64,000 nt of DNA from Acanthaster planci (lineage: Eukaryota > Echinodermata > Asteroidea > Valvatida > Acanthasteridae): NCBI RefSeq assembly GCF_001949145.1, contig NW_019091541.1:121405-185404 (forward strand). The letters run 5' to 3'. A program made the position numbers and the translations under genes. Positions 36,808 through 48,400 of the stretch are shown piece by piece. The notes beneath the pieces were generated by a model. The model made no database searches and had not been told where the DNA came from. It saw only the letters and a program-made list of their open reading frames with translations. Positions within the stretch are counted from its first letter, which is position 1, and every line of letters starts with the position of its first letter.

Positions 36808-36881
36808 CATGTTAATGCAACAGGCGCAGGTGCTGCGACAGGCACACACACCTGGTGTGTCTGCGCCTATGCATTAACATG
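36808..36881. other. Stable 74-base hairpin
   Basis: CATGTTAATGCA-AC-AGGCGCAG at 36808-36829 pairs with CTGCGCCT-A-TGCATTAACATG at 36861-36881: about 20 base pairs with a small bulge. The loop also contains CAGG...CCTG. It is probably in the 3' UTR or downstream flank of the minus-strand zinc-finger gene. It could be a tiny foldback element or an RNA structure. Confidence 0.6.
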
Positions 36882-37132
36882 CACATTCGAATGGCGCCCA
36901 TGGTGATTACACCATTTTGGCAGAGTTCTCCATCTTGCGCCACTATGCGCTGCTTATGAGATCTTTGGTATGTACAGCTTAGTTTCAGGTTTGTGCAAAC
37001 CATGCAAAGCTTGTTTGTCATACAATCCCACAATGCAATGTGAATCTCAAAAAGGTTGTTTTACACAAAATGTTTGCATTCTAATCCCACTAAAACTCTA
37101 AAACCTGTTGAAATTTTTTTGTTTTTGTTCAT

Positions 37133-40100
37133 TTAATCACTGCTAGCAGAGCGTTTTGAGCGAATGAATGCCATACCATGGTTTCGCATATGGGTACGCA
37201 GGTTACCTTCATTCTGAAATGTCTTGTAGCAAACCTGGCATTCCAGCACAGTAGATTTGTCCGCAACCCCAGCTGATGATGTTGGGGGAGAGACTTGTTC
37301 GGAAATCTCCTGAGCTGGGTTGGGACTTGGGTTGGTTTCCTCTGGTGGAGGGGATGGGCTTACTCCTCTGAGCATCCTTATGTAGACATCAAACTCCCTG
37401 ATGCCATGCTGGATGAAGAGATGCCTCTTGAGAGCTAGCTCAATGCGGAAGCACGCCCCACACTCCTCACACTGGGGGAGTGACGGATCCTGACAGTGAC
37501 TCTGTATGTGGGCTTTGAAGTCTGCCCGGTCTTTGGACTGGTAGAGGCACTGGGTTTTGGCGCAAGTGAATTCGCTCGGGAGGACGAACTTAGGCTTCTT
37601 GGCCGCTGGAGTTCCATCCCGCGTCTCCTCACTATTTTTCCGCTTCTTCGAATTCTCTGCAGTTCCTCCTGGACTTGACTTGTCATCTGACCCTTTGCTG
37701 GAGTCCTCTTTGGGTCTGATGGTCACATACTTTATACATTCATCAGGCTTCAGAGAGGACAGTTTCATTTCAGGGTGGGCCTGGCCCATGTGGGTCTTGA
37801 GATCTTCCTCTTTGAAAAAGTACATTACTTTGCCACTTTTTCTGCAGCCTGGACAACTGTGGGTTTTCTTGACGTAGAGTTTCCCAACAGGTTGCTCCTC
37901 CTTCTTTCCAGTGTCTGGCAATTTCAATGCTTTCGATGTGTCTGATGGTTTGCTTGTGATGCCTTCACCACTTTTCATGGAATCTTGACCCTTCTTGAAA
38001 TTGCGGAGTTTTGCTGCTAAGCAGACTACTTGCGTCCCACTTTTTTGACCGGTCTCAAAGTGCCACGTCAGCTGTTCATAACTTGGAAAGTTGCGCCGGC
38101 ACAGGTCACAGTGGAAATGCTTCAAGGTTGGATGGGACGTGACCAGGTGCTTCTTGAAATTGATCAGGTGGCTGAAGGTGGTGGAGCACTTTGGACAACA
38201 GTAGACCCAGGCCTTGCTCTTGACCATCCCCTCCTGTTGGATGTGCATCTTAATGTGCGCTATGAGTAGTGGCTTCTGCATAAAGACCGTCTCGCAGAAA
38301 GGGCACTTGGAGATGATTCGGCACAGAGGGGAGCCGGGCTGGATGTTGTGTCTGCGTTCACTGTGCTCTTTCAGAGCTGGCAGGGTCTTGAATGCCATGG
38401 AGCAGGACACGCAACGGTAGAAAAGCATCTCGTGCCCCTTGTCTAAGTGCTGGACGTAGTCGCTGACCATTCGGGAGCAAAGCTTGCACTGCACACGCAT
38501 CTGGCGGTACCAGTGCATGCAGGTGTTGGATATGTGGCAGTAGAAGGCTTTCAGGTCAGAAATTGGTCTCGCGCACTCGGGGCACATCCACTTGCTGGTC
38601 ACGCCGCTGTGCATGACACTGTGCATCCTCAGCTGGCATCTATTTGGCAGGGTCATCTTGCAGGCATCGCAGGTGACATCCTGGTTGGGCAGGTAGCGTT
38701 GCATGTGGGATTGCAGGGCCGACTCAGATGTGAACCTTATCAGGCATATCGGGCACGAATTTACACCTTCCGTCACGACAGGCCTTATAACGATTGTGGT
38801 ACTACCGGTACTTGCTTTACTCGTTAGCTGCGTACCGGTAGATCTCAAATCTTCTGTTTCCTTGGTCGAGGAGGTCGGACTAGGGGCACTGCTTTTTGTA
38901 ACATGTACCTCACTACTACTGGGGACCTTGACCACATCTGATACCACAACTTTATCCTGAGTGGAGGTCTTGGGGAATGCCAGAGAGGAAACTGTGGCAT
39001 TGCTGTAGGCCTGGCTGGCAAAATTGATCTTCAGCTTCCCCTGCTTACTGTGCTGACGCAGGTGAGCATGAAAGCTACACTTGTTGTAGAAAGTCAGGCT
39101 CTGATTGTTCACGCAAAAGGGGCAGTTGAAAGCGATGTGCACACTGCGACGTTCCATGTGCAACTTCAGACTGGACTGGACCAGGAAGATGTCCCCACAC
39201 TCCTCGCATGGGTATCTCATCTTACCGAGCTTGGAGTTGTTTCCACCGAGTGCTACCCTCAGTTGGTTAAAAATGGGGACAAACCTCGGGATTGGGTTCA
39301 CACGCTTCAGCAGATCCGCAGAGGAGACCTGCAATATCTGGTAGCCCGTGATGGTCTTTGAAGGGTTCAGTTGTGCTTGTTTGACGCTAGAAACGTCCAC
39401 AATTATTGTGGATGTTTTTCCCTTGACTGCAGGTTGAACATGGTTACCAATCACCAATGGTGGAGCATTGGTGTGCTTGTTGTTCACCAAACCCATACTT
39501 ATGCATGCCGTAATGGGAGTTGTGATAACGCCACTTGCCTGAGTACTGGCTGCCACTGACATCAGCCTGGCACACCTTGACTGGGAGACTGATGCTCCTG
39601 ATAGCTTGTCTGCTCTTCCTGGCTTGGGCGCGATGCTCACCAGCAAGTTTTTGCTCCCAGAAACCGAATTTGCCCAGGAGTTTGCGATGAGTGTAGACGA
39701 GACAACTTTGGCATGCTGGGCTACTGACGGTGTCCCCTGCTGCGGCTCAGCAAAACTGCTCATGCTGTCCCCGTTCATGGTAGGCTCTTTCTGCTGGGCA
39801 CTGATCTCCTGAGCTGTAACAGTAGCTGGAGTTTCTAACGGCAGGTCTGCCACATGGGAAACTGGAGGTGGAAGCGTTGAGGACCCTTCCACCACTGGGT
39901 CCCTGCTCTCAGCTAAGCAGGCTCCCTTCCAAGAAGACTGGCAGTCGTCCCCCACAGACTCCGGCTCTTGTTTCACTGTGGGAGTGGAGGCTGAAGCACT
40001 GGTGGTTACCGTCTTTGGGAACATGTTGGTGGTAGAGGTCACATCGGGAGCCAAGGAGCGGACTTCACTGATCTTGACCCTCATGTCCGGGATGTCAAAA

Positions 40101-40141
40101 GCAGCCAGAAGATCCTGGAAATCTGTGGCAGTGTCCTCCAT
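37133..40141 (-). CDS. ZNF592/532/687-like: C2H2 zinc-finger protein, ZNF592/ZNF532/ZNF687 family
   Basis: A 1002-residue protein in one coding exon. The start chosen is Met at 40141, giving MEDTATDFQDLLAAFDIPDM, because D-DLLAAFDIPDM is the N-terminal signature of this family. Ten bases upstream on the minus strand is an acceptor (CATCTATTTCAG), so the extra upstream Met in the open frame is intronic. Residues 21-300 are Ser/Thr/Pro-rich with a SUMO-type VKQE at 56-59. About 14 C2H2 or degenerate fingers follow (first CEECGDIF near residue 309, last CQVCYKTF near 965), separated by a basic linker with KKRK and AAKKPK, likely nuclear signals. The tail ends HGMAFIRSKRSASSD. Family knowledge: vertebrate members join ZMYND8-type chromatin complexes. 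One invertebrate gene would correspond to the three vertebrate paralogues. Confidence 0.93.
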   Translation of the reverse strand: MEDTATDFQDLLAAFDIPDMRVKISEVRSLAPDVTSTTNMFPKTVTTSASASTPTVKQEPESVGDDCQSSWKGACLAESRDPVVEGSSTLPPPVSHVADLPLETPATVTAQEISAQQKEPTMNGDSMSSFAEPQQGTPSVAQHAKVVSSTLIANSWANSVSGSKNLLVSIAPKPGRADKLSGASVSQSRCARLMSVAASTQASGVITTPITACISMGLVNNKHTNAPPLVIGNHVQPAVKGKTSTIIVDVSSVKQAQLNPSKTITGYQILQVSSADLLKRVNPIPRFVPIFNQLRVALGGNNSKLGKMRYPCEECGDIFLVQSSLKLHMERRSVHIAFNCPFCVNNQSLTFYNKCSFHAHLRQHSKQGKLKINFASQAYSNATVSSLAFPKTSTQDKVVVSDVVKVPSSSEVHVTKSSAPSPTSSTKETEDLRSTGTQLTSKASTGSTTIVIRPVVTEGVNSCPICLIRFTSESALQSHMQRYLPNQDVTCDACKMTLPNRCQLRMHSVMHSGVTSKWMCPECARPISDLKAFYCHISNTCMHWYRQMRVQCKLCSRMVSDYVQHLDKGHEMLFYRCVSCSMAFKTLPALKEHSERRHNIQPGSPLCRIISKCPFCETVFMQKPLLIAHIKMHIQQEGMVKSKAWVYCCPKCSTTFSHLINFKKHLVTSHPTLKHFHCDLCRRNFPSYEQLTWHFETGQKSGTQVVCLAAKLRNFKKGQDSMKSGEGITSKPSDTSKALKLPDTGKKEEQPVGKLYVKKTHSCPGCRKSGKVMYFFKEEDLKTHMGQAHPEMKLSSLKPDECIKYVTIRPKEDSSKGSDDKSSPGGTAENSKKRKNSEETRDGTPAAKKPKFVLPSEFTCAKTQCLYQSKDRADFKAHIQSHCQDPSLPQCEECGACFRIELALKRHLFIQHGIREFDVYIRMLRGVSPSPPPEETNPSPNPAQEISEQVSPPTSSAGVADKSTVLECQVCYKTFQNEGNLRTHMRNHGMAFIRSKRSASSD

Positions 40142-40151
40142 GCTGCCAATT
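40142..40151 (-). other. 5' UTR end and splice acceptor of the zinc-finger gene
   Basis: On the minus strand TTTTCACATCTATTTCAG is followed by AATTGGCAGC and the ATG. This implies at least one upstream non-coding exon between 40.2 kb and about 45 kb, whose position I cannot fix. Confidence 0.7.
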
Positions 40152-41279
40152 CTGAAATAGATGTGAAAATTTTCATAAGAAAAAACAGTCATATTAGGCG
40201 GTGTACTGTGCTATTATCTCTGCTGGGATACAAGTATCTGTATACATGTAAAATCTTTTAAAGTGATTTTGGAAGCAGCCAATATATACCGTACATGTAC
40301 ATGTATGTGAAGAATGCGCTATGTAGGCTGCATGTATGACTTGAATACATGTAATATATGTACATGCAAAGGCCTACATGTACACACTACCTGGTATACA
40401 GTATCTTACATGTAAAATGTATCACACACTCATACATGTGCATGCTCAACATGCATGCTTAAGGAAAATGGCTCCTGCGCCATGGTAAAATTGCAGATCG
40501 ATTGTACATGTACACGTGCATGTGCCCACATGTAGTTTCTAAACACCAACATACATGTACATGTAGTTAAATTAATGAAACAAAGCAAAATGTGTGTCAA
40601 CACTTTCAATTTCAATGCATACAAGTACATGTACATTGTACCTGTTATAACATGTTTGATGCATTCATTGTCTATCCAGGAAGCTACAGATACCATAATT
40701 CACATAAAACAGACTTTTAACCCTTGGTATTTTAACATCGATCGCATCCAAATGCCAACATACCGGTAACTACTAAAATCCCTTGAAAATCAAGAAAATT
40801 GGGTAGACTACACATGTAGGTACACGTATATACAAAGAAATACTGTCCATGTGCAATGTACATGTTTTGGGTGTAGTTTATATATGTATCTTATTGTTTT
40901 ATTGCTTACACGTGTATGTGTTTGGTCAGTGTCAATTTACTGAATTATTAATGTACAGTGCATTTGAACATATCTTTACGAAATTTGCGCTTTATAACTA
41001 AATTAGTATTATCATTATGATTATTACATTTATAGCATTCTGAACTCTGTGTAGATGAATAAATACCTTCAACAAACTGAAACACTGTGTGCAAGCAATG
41101 CATTGATGAGAATCATGCGGGTGATAAAACAGGTCATAAAACAATTGACAGTGCCCATACTGCAAAACTGAGGTGTACATTTTATGTAGCTCTTGGTTCT
41201 AGTAAAAGTATAATTTGTTTCCCACTGACTCATTTCCAATGAGCAAGGCCATCATCATAAAAGGTCAAGCCCTGTAACT

Positions 41280-41900
41280 TATACGTACATGTACGTATGT
41301 AGGATATGTGTACGTTGGCAGTGCTCAACCCAGTGATTAATTTCATTATGTTAACATATGCAAGCAAGTACCGCGGGTAAGCGTGTGTAATATTTTTTTG
41401 GCATACATGAATGCACTGATTTTCAGTTAAGGGTATCAGTTGGAGAAATGACTTACCAGTACATGTACATATATACAGTATATGGCAATATGGAAATTAA
41501 GTGCTATCTTGTACCGGTAGTACTGCAGCGATGCGTGCCTGCATCCGTGCGCCACAGCACAACATACATGTACATGTACTAGATCAACCTTGCATTCTCT
41601 CAACAAGTAGTGTACAGCTACATGTACCTCCTGACCATGACCCAATGTGATGAACGCTACATGTACAGTGCATGTACCGGTTCACGTATAAGTACATGTA
41701 CTTTAACCTGAACAAAGATGAAGAAATTATTACATGTATCGGTACATGTACCCGTACCAGTACCTGCACTACCGTGACTTTTGGCTATTATTACATTCAA
41801 CCAGGAACATCTACCGGTATGTACCAACAAGAAGATATCAAATGGAAAACAAAATCAGTCATTACCGGTACATCGAAATACGTGTACATCAAATGGCAAA
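41280..41900. repeat. Dense self-complementary ACATGT / ACCGGT words
   Basis: TACATGTACATGTA, GTACCGGTA and CGTACATGTACGTA recur every few tens of bases. The words read the same on both strands. Other clusters lie at 1-300, 45540-45620, 46120-46280, 48690-48745, 55310-55480 and 62125-62165. They avoid coding exons. Confidence 0.8.
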
Positions 41901-43222
41901 AGGAAATACATGTATGTCATCGTGCCGGCCACCAAATATATATAAAATTTACATTCGAAATGTCATTTGGCTGATTTTGACGGACAGGACAAATTTGTCA
42001 TGAATGCATCTTTGCATATGAGGGTTAACCATGGAGGAATTAGGTATGGGCATATATGTATTGTAGACCAGCCAAATGGAATAATTTGTTGGGCTATCAC
42101 TCAGCCTACATGTACATGTAAATCTTTCCTGCAAACAGTAACTTACAATAAACATTGTACAGTAATGTACAAGTACATATACACCTACCCACCTGGATAA
42201 GCCTCAGAAAAACTTGAGTATTAACAGACAGTAGGTGATGATAAAATCCACAAGCTACAATGTTAGTGCATAGTGTAGCCCCTATACCCTTGAAAGGTCA
42301 AAGGTTTCCTGCAGGCAATGCAACTGCATATGCAAGTCTGAGAATACTTTGCAGCATGACAGTATGCACACAAAGTAATCTGAATGGCTTCTACATGTAC
42401 ATGTAACAAGACAATGAAGCTAATTTGACCACAAAGAACTTGGCAGCCCACAGCCTTTGATCTGTGCTGTTATGCATGCATTCATTTGATGATTGTAGAA
42501 TTCACAAAGAGAACAATGGCTGATAAGCTCCATACTCATGCCACATATGCAACAAGCACAGTACCCAGCGATATACGTGTACAGCAGACTTCCCTGAATC
42601 GGTGCAGTTTGTCTGAAATTTCCTTTGTTCATTGCACACATCAGGCTGTGCAAAAACTCAAAATCTGATTGCACTTCAACATCACTATCGCAATATTTCA
42701 ACAACATGTATTTTGCAGAAACACACTTTAAATTAATAGATACTCTTAAACCAAACAGATAAAGCTGCAGGGAGCTGGTGCAAAATTTAGACAATGTTGA
42801 ACCTTTAAGATACAATTGAGCGTTCACAAAAATCTTTTATTTTTCTATAAATTCCCAACGAAAGTAATCCCATTGAAAGCTTTTTGGAAGGGAGAAATTT
42901 TTAGTACCATCAGTCTCAAGCACTAGTAGCCCTCACTGATACTATCAATCTAAAAGTGTATGTTTCAGGTGCAATGGCACTATAGTGTCATGCATGGGGA
43001 GGCGTGTTTGCGAGACTATGACCAGATTCACCACATGTGAACATGTTTCTGCCTCAGCTTTACGAGCAAATTTATGTAAAGGAAAGACAGAGTCAAGGGG
43101 GGATCCAGAACCAAATTTCCGATGCAGGAGGGCAAAATATACAACTAATACCCAAGCTGAAAGCAAAGTCATTAGTTGTCCATTCTCCTAAGCCGGTCTT
43201 AATTGAACACTATAGACCAGCC

Positions 43223-43774
43223 AACAGTATAGGCCCACATCAAAATCTCAGGGAAGTCCCTTTATTCGGAGACAAAATTAGTCCTCCAAAAGAGAGAATG
43301 TCCCTCTAAATGGGGACATTTTTTTTTTCAAGTGGACTTGGTGACCGTACCTTTGCTATCTTTTTAGTACCACTGGATTCAGCAGAAAAAACACCCACGG
43401 CTGCCATTTACAAAAACTTTCTACAGTTCGCTTCTAGGATTACAAGCAGGAGTCTGCAATGGGGCATGAAGGATATACTGTATATAGGAAAAAGACTGTA
43501 TCAGAACAATCTTTAAAATATTAATTCTTTACCTACATGTACATGTAATTAAGTCACATGGCACAAAGTTCATAACAACATAAATAACTTACCTGCATGC
43601 GAATGGATAACATGGGGAAAAAACTGATAGTACATGTACATGTAGCATGTGGATATTTTTTACCCAAGCCCACTTAGGGAGAAATGTCCCCTTTTCAGGA
43701 GACATTCTCTCTTTCAGGGAACTGGTTTTGTCTCCAAATAAAGGGACTTCTCTGAATTTAGGGACAGTGCTGTA
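43223..43774. mobile_element. Foldback element with ~100-base inverted arms
   Basis: The left arm (43223-43340) contains GAAGTCCCTTTATTCGGAGA, GAGAGAATGTCCCTC and GGGGACATTTTT. The right arm (43660-43774), read inverted, contains GAAGTCCCTTTATTTGGAGA, GAGAGAATGTCTCC and GGGGACATTTCT in the same order. Translated, both give the string REVPLFGDK from opposite strands. The interior of about 320 bases is unrelated non-coding sequence. Confidence 0.75.
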
Positions 43775-45002
43775 CATGTATCTCTTGAGTTGTGCATAAG
43801 TGTCTCTATGGCCAAACACATGTATTTATTCCATTTACATACGTACATGTACGAGTACCTTTTGAGTCAGAAAAGCAAAATAAATTTAAACTTTACAAAT
43901 GTTCAATGATTTTGAGGAACTATTTTACTTTATTAAAAAAAAAAACCCTCCCTATTATACATGTACCTGTACATGAAGCCTTGCTACAGTATGTTTGGTC
44001 ATAATACAAATGTTGAGGAAATGGGCACACGCATGTGAGGCGTACTGTGTGAGGTGCCACGTCAACTGGTTCCTTTTCAACTGTTTAAGATGTGCATGTG
44101 CTGGTCTCTCACCAATCGCAATGGCTAAATTGTCTTACCGTATTTACGAATATTCCTAAATTGACTCCCCGGAAATTCTGGTAAATATTTAGATCAATTC
44201 TAACTTTGTATTCCCTTAAAGATGGACATTTTTTCCTTTAATTAATATAATGACCATGACACGTCACCATCATGATTACACATGCACATGATAATGCATA
44301 AAAACCACACTTTGTATACATCATCATATGTCATGTATATACATGTACACGAACCTGGATTCTGAAATATTTAAGCAAAACTTTAACTTCAAGGCATTTC
44401 ACATGTACTAGATACCGGTATGTACATTCATAAACATCCCAAAGATATGTCTATACATGTAATTACAAATGTATGCATATGTGGCTGGGCAGGCATTAAT
44501 TTCCTGTATTGGACTTGGCAAATTCTCTAATCCCACGTTTTCAGTCCCAAACATGCCAAAATCTAGGTGAAATAAAGTACACCATATCCTCAAAAATACA
44601 TATAGTACAAAAACATGTACTTGGGGTGTGCATTGTTTACAGTGTAAATTACATAAATGTGCACACTACTAAAGACTCCCACGGCACAATCCCTAGACCT
44701 AGCCACGGCAATGCACAAAGTTCGTCAAACAATCATGATTGTCTTGATCATGGTATATGTGTACTGTAAGCTACATTTTTATTTAACATGTTAAACACCG
44801 GAAATTCAATAATACACTTTTAGTGCATGCATACCTCACCTGTTCTATTTACACAACTAATACAATGAAGACTTTGATTCAAATTACAGAAAAGCACGTT
44901 ATTTCTGCGATGAAAATGAGCTGGATCATCAAATTTGGCGAAGCCAGCATAACCGTACCATGCATGCCATACGCAGCATTTCAGCTGCACACATTTCACG
45001 TG

Positions 45003-45040
45003 ACACCCATAATGCACTCGGATACCCATAATGCCTCACG
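45003..45040 (+). promoter_or_regulatory. Two ZNF143/Staf-like motifs upstream of JmjC gene
   Basis: ACACCCATAATGCACTCG (45003-45020) and ATACCCATAATGCCTCACG (45022-45040) both contain the CCCANNATGC core of the Staf/ZNF143 binding site, a common promoter motif in animals. They lie 117-154 bases before the ATG. Because the zinc-finger gene points the other way, this may be a two-way promoter, but its distance from that gene is 5 kb. Confidence 0.45.
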
Positions 45041-45156
45041 CTGTGGCAGACGGCATAACCCAGCTGAGTTTTTCGTCTGCATTTCTGTGAAGTCTAACTG
45101 AAAATTATGTGCACAATTTCACATTCCTTTCAGTACAAAATCAGAAAAAGAGAAGA

Positions 45157-45488
45157 ATGGTTACACGTGAAAGTATTCTCCGCTCATCTTTAGGGGCAGT
45201 TCGCCGAGCTTTTTTGTCGTGCAACATTGTTGTTTGTGTTGTGTGTTTCTTTGCGTTTTCGAGCTCCAAGAACGTTGACTGTGTTGACGAACCACCAGCC
45301 ATGCCAGCGGGCCACTTGAAACCGCTCGGGTGGCACCGGGTAGCTGAGGCCGGTGTAGACACCGTACAGTTTGTGCCAGAGCCAGGTGTTTTCTTCGAAG
45401 ACTATGTGCGGAAAGGGCGACCTTTGTTGATGAAAGGGGCTGCAAGAAGTATGAAAGCTTTCAAACTTTGGAATGATGAATATATGAG
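45157..45488 (+). CDS. JmjC gene exon 1 (signal peptide, N-terminal part)
   Basis: The first ATG in frame after an upstream TTTCAG (45133). A GTG-started extension to 45109 is possible in frame but not needed. Encodes MVTRESILRSSLGAVRRAFL, the hydrophobic core, and then FFEDYVRKGRPLLMKGAAR, the entry of cupin_8 folds (RP.L.KGA). Donor gtaggc, phase 2. Confidence 0.88.
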
Positions 45489-48400
45489 GTAGGCTATAGA
45501 GTCCAGTCTAGGACCCCTAGGCCTTCGGTACTAAGCATATACGTGTACGTGTATGATGTAGTATACATGTACATGTATATGTGTGTACACATACATGTAC
45601 ATGTATGTACATGTACCTAATCAGTGACTTGTTGAACTTGTAATGTAGGGGCGCATAATTAAGTCTAACCTTGTAATTCAAAAATTTATTTGAGCCAGAC
45701 TAACAACGTAACAAGTATTATTAGTCCACATACATGACATATACGTAACATGACTTGTGACTGTTCCGTATCAGTTATCACATTAGACTTATCTTCATTT
45801 AGGCCTATTCCACATTGTTAACTGCTGGTGGCAGTGCTAAGCCAGATTTTGTTATTTTGTTTGGGAATTAGTCTGACATTTGATTTTCCTTAGTAGCCTT
45901 TGTCCATAACTGTATGGTTTCCAGAGGCAGATCCCAATTTTCGTCACCCAAGTCTGATTGGTTTGGTAGAAAGTATATAGGTACATGTATGCATAGAAAT
46001 TTCAAAATCAATGAATAACCAAACTGATATTGCCAAAAAGTGCTTGAAAAGTTATTTCCAATGATACTTTACCAAGATCATCTCCATGGGGCCAGACACA
46101 TGAAAGTTATGGTACTACATGTACATATACGTTTTCATGATGTACAACATGTACCGGTACATGTACGGTACATGTATAAAATTTCTGTTCACCTGACTTA
46201 ACACTGATGAAGCAATGTACTGACAGATCCAGCTGTGTGACCGAAACTACATGTACAGTACATGTACATGTATATTGTAATAATGGGCCCTGCTTAAAAG
46301 TTTGTAGTTTTCTGATTTACATGTACAGTACACATCAATTTTGGTGGCACGAGTATGAATTTTTTTCTTTAAATTGTAATATCTTACTTTTTAAAATTCT
46401 TGGAACTACTGAATAATTATACTTTGCATGCATAAATAAACAAATTCCATGTAACAATTGACTGAGGCATAAACTGCCCAATCACAATTTTGCTACCATG
46501 CAAATTAGCCCTTCAGCCAATCACGATTGAGCATTACAGTCGCGTGTGCAGTGAAGCAGGAAACAGCTTTTTTAGAATGCCGATGAAGTACTTGTGCATG
46601 TACATACATCCAAAATCATTGACTGTATATACATGTGTAGCATGTTCTTCATAGAATGGACCAAAATGCAACTTTGGCTGTCATTTTTTAAAACTTCTAA
46701 AAGAGTGACTTTGATCATGTAAAATATAAATTATATTTATACCTTCAGATTTATAAAAATGATTATATGGGGATTATTAGGCATAATATGTACTTATGGT
46801 GGAAATTTGGTTGGCTACCATTGCAAATCAAATGGAGTTAAATTCATTTAAAGTTTTACGTCAAAGTGATTACACCAGAGGACTTGATTTCAAAACTTCT
46901 TTCAACAAGAAGGAGAATTCAGTATATTTTTCGACTGATGTATTTTGAAGCACCTCAGAAATAACTTTTAAAAAATATAAGCCACGGGAAAAAAAAGCAC
47001 AAAATCGACGGAAAATGATAAGAAAGGTTTGGCTCTCTTCATTCTCTTACCATTTATAATCGCACTCACTATACCAACATACATGTATTTGCCAGGTCTT
47101 GTATATTTTGACCACCAAAAATTATCTTTAAGTTTGGCTGCATCATAAAATTTATAATGAGTACAATACTGGTATGTTCGTTGCGAAAGTTATGTTTGAC
47201 AGAACTTTGATCACATTCGAGAATTTTGACAGAAACTGCATAACGTTTGAGAATGCCGAAAATGCTGTCACATATACAGTAGTGCTCGAAAATTCCATGC
47301 GTGATTTTCATTTTGCCGGTTATTTTCGAGATAACCCCGCTGAAAAAAAATTAAAATTAACAACTCTGAGCATTTTCGTCATGAATCGTATTTTATGTCT
47401 CGAATGTTATTTTTTTGCGAACGTTAATCAGAATGATGGAATTTCTTTTGAGAAAAATTGTTCCGAAGAGAAAAATCACGGAGCGTCGCCATTCTGTGGA
47501 GGGGTTCATGAATATCGAATAAAAAAGAGGGCGCACTATCTGGGTTGATGTCAAAGGTCAAACAGGCCAGAATGCAGCGAAATGTTTCTCTAACGTCACC
47601 GCGAGAGATTGATGGAAGCCGCAAAATTGCCACGATCAGTATTTTGGACTGTGGGTTTCGGGAACATACATACTGGATCGGTCCAGTTGTAAAAGGGTGA
47701 TGGTTTGGCAGTGCTTTTTTGCGCTCTTTTTGAAAGTTTGTTTTGTACATCAATATACATGTATGGATTTTACTTGCTTTTTTGCAGTCGATTTTTTTTA
47801 CACTAATGACAGAATCGGATGACATTCGCGACTTTTGACTTTGGGACCTGATTAATTGTGAGAGGTACTTTTTAATTTCCTGGTTATGGTTTTAATACAT
47901 GTATGTATAAATATTATTACCTTTCACCACATATAAATCTGTGTAAAATAACCTCGGGGATTATCACTCAGTAAATTCTGTTTGCTCTGATTTTATCAGG
48001 GAGTTCATGTCCCTCAAAATTGGCAACATTCGACTCTTAAGGTAATTAACGCCAATTAACAGTTGACATGGTCATCATTGTTCCAGACATCAGCCATGAC
48101 TTGCCTCATTACATCAAACATTGGAAATTAATTCACTGCTGTTCACTTCATGAAAATTGAGCCCCCAAAGTTGAACATTATCTAATATTTCATATTTTGA
48201 GGAACCTGCCATATGTCAATCTTCTTTATACTGTATTTTATATAGACACTCTGTAAAATCCAGTTTTAAATGATAAAAATGACTAGTGCAACGGGCAGTT
48301 GACATGCGATACGGCAGGCCTAAAAAATACCTTTCCGATGTTAACTTTTAAATAATCAAATAATGATACAATCACAGTGAAAATGGATAAATTCCTTAGT

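Larger units (their letters stand above)
30053..37132. other. Intergenic region between convergent genes
   Basis: Contains a pentanucleotide microsatellite (30570-30602), C and G homopolymers (32109-32119, 32742-32751), many TACATGTA words, a pogo-like element (35676-36694) and, near the zinc-finger gene's 3' end, a 74-base hairpin and motif cluster (36808-37040). Part must be the 3' UTR of the minus-strand gene. No coding exon was found. Confidence 0.6.
40152..45156. other. Region between divergent zinc-finger and JmjC genes
   Basis: Holds the zinc-finger gene's first intron and promoter, a foldback element (43223-43774), very dense TACATGTA/ACCGGTA words (40290-40640, 41280-41900) and a motif-rich segment just upstream of the JmjC start. 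No coding exon was recognised. Confidence 0.6.

Noticed and set aside
37435-39812. Plus-strand frames opposite the zinc-finger gene
   Set aside because: Shadow frames of a long coding exon; they lack independent signals.
40142-40192. Upstream Met of the zinc-finger frame adding 17 residues
   Set aside because: The added residues run across a splice acceptor (CTATTTCAG), and the family N-terminus begins at the Met at 40141.
41280-41900. CRISPR-like or ordered array made of TACATGTA words
   Set aside because: Spacing is irregular, the words are self-complementary and dispersed across the whole window, and the DNA is from an animal.
45109-45156. GTG-started extension of JmjC exon 1
   Set aside because: Starts with GTG and contains a possible acceptor (TTTCAG at 45133). 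The ATG at 45157 gives a normal signal peptide.
47174-47548. 124-residue open frame rich in Phe/Asn/Glu
   Set aside because: Lies in intron 1 of the JmjC gene. Composition follows AT-rich sequence and there is no recognisable motif, although a decayed transposon cannot be excluded.
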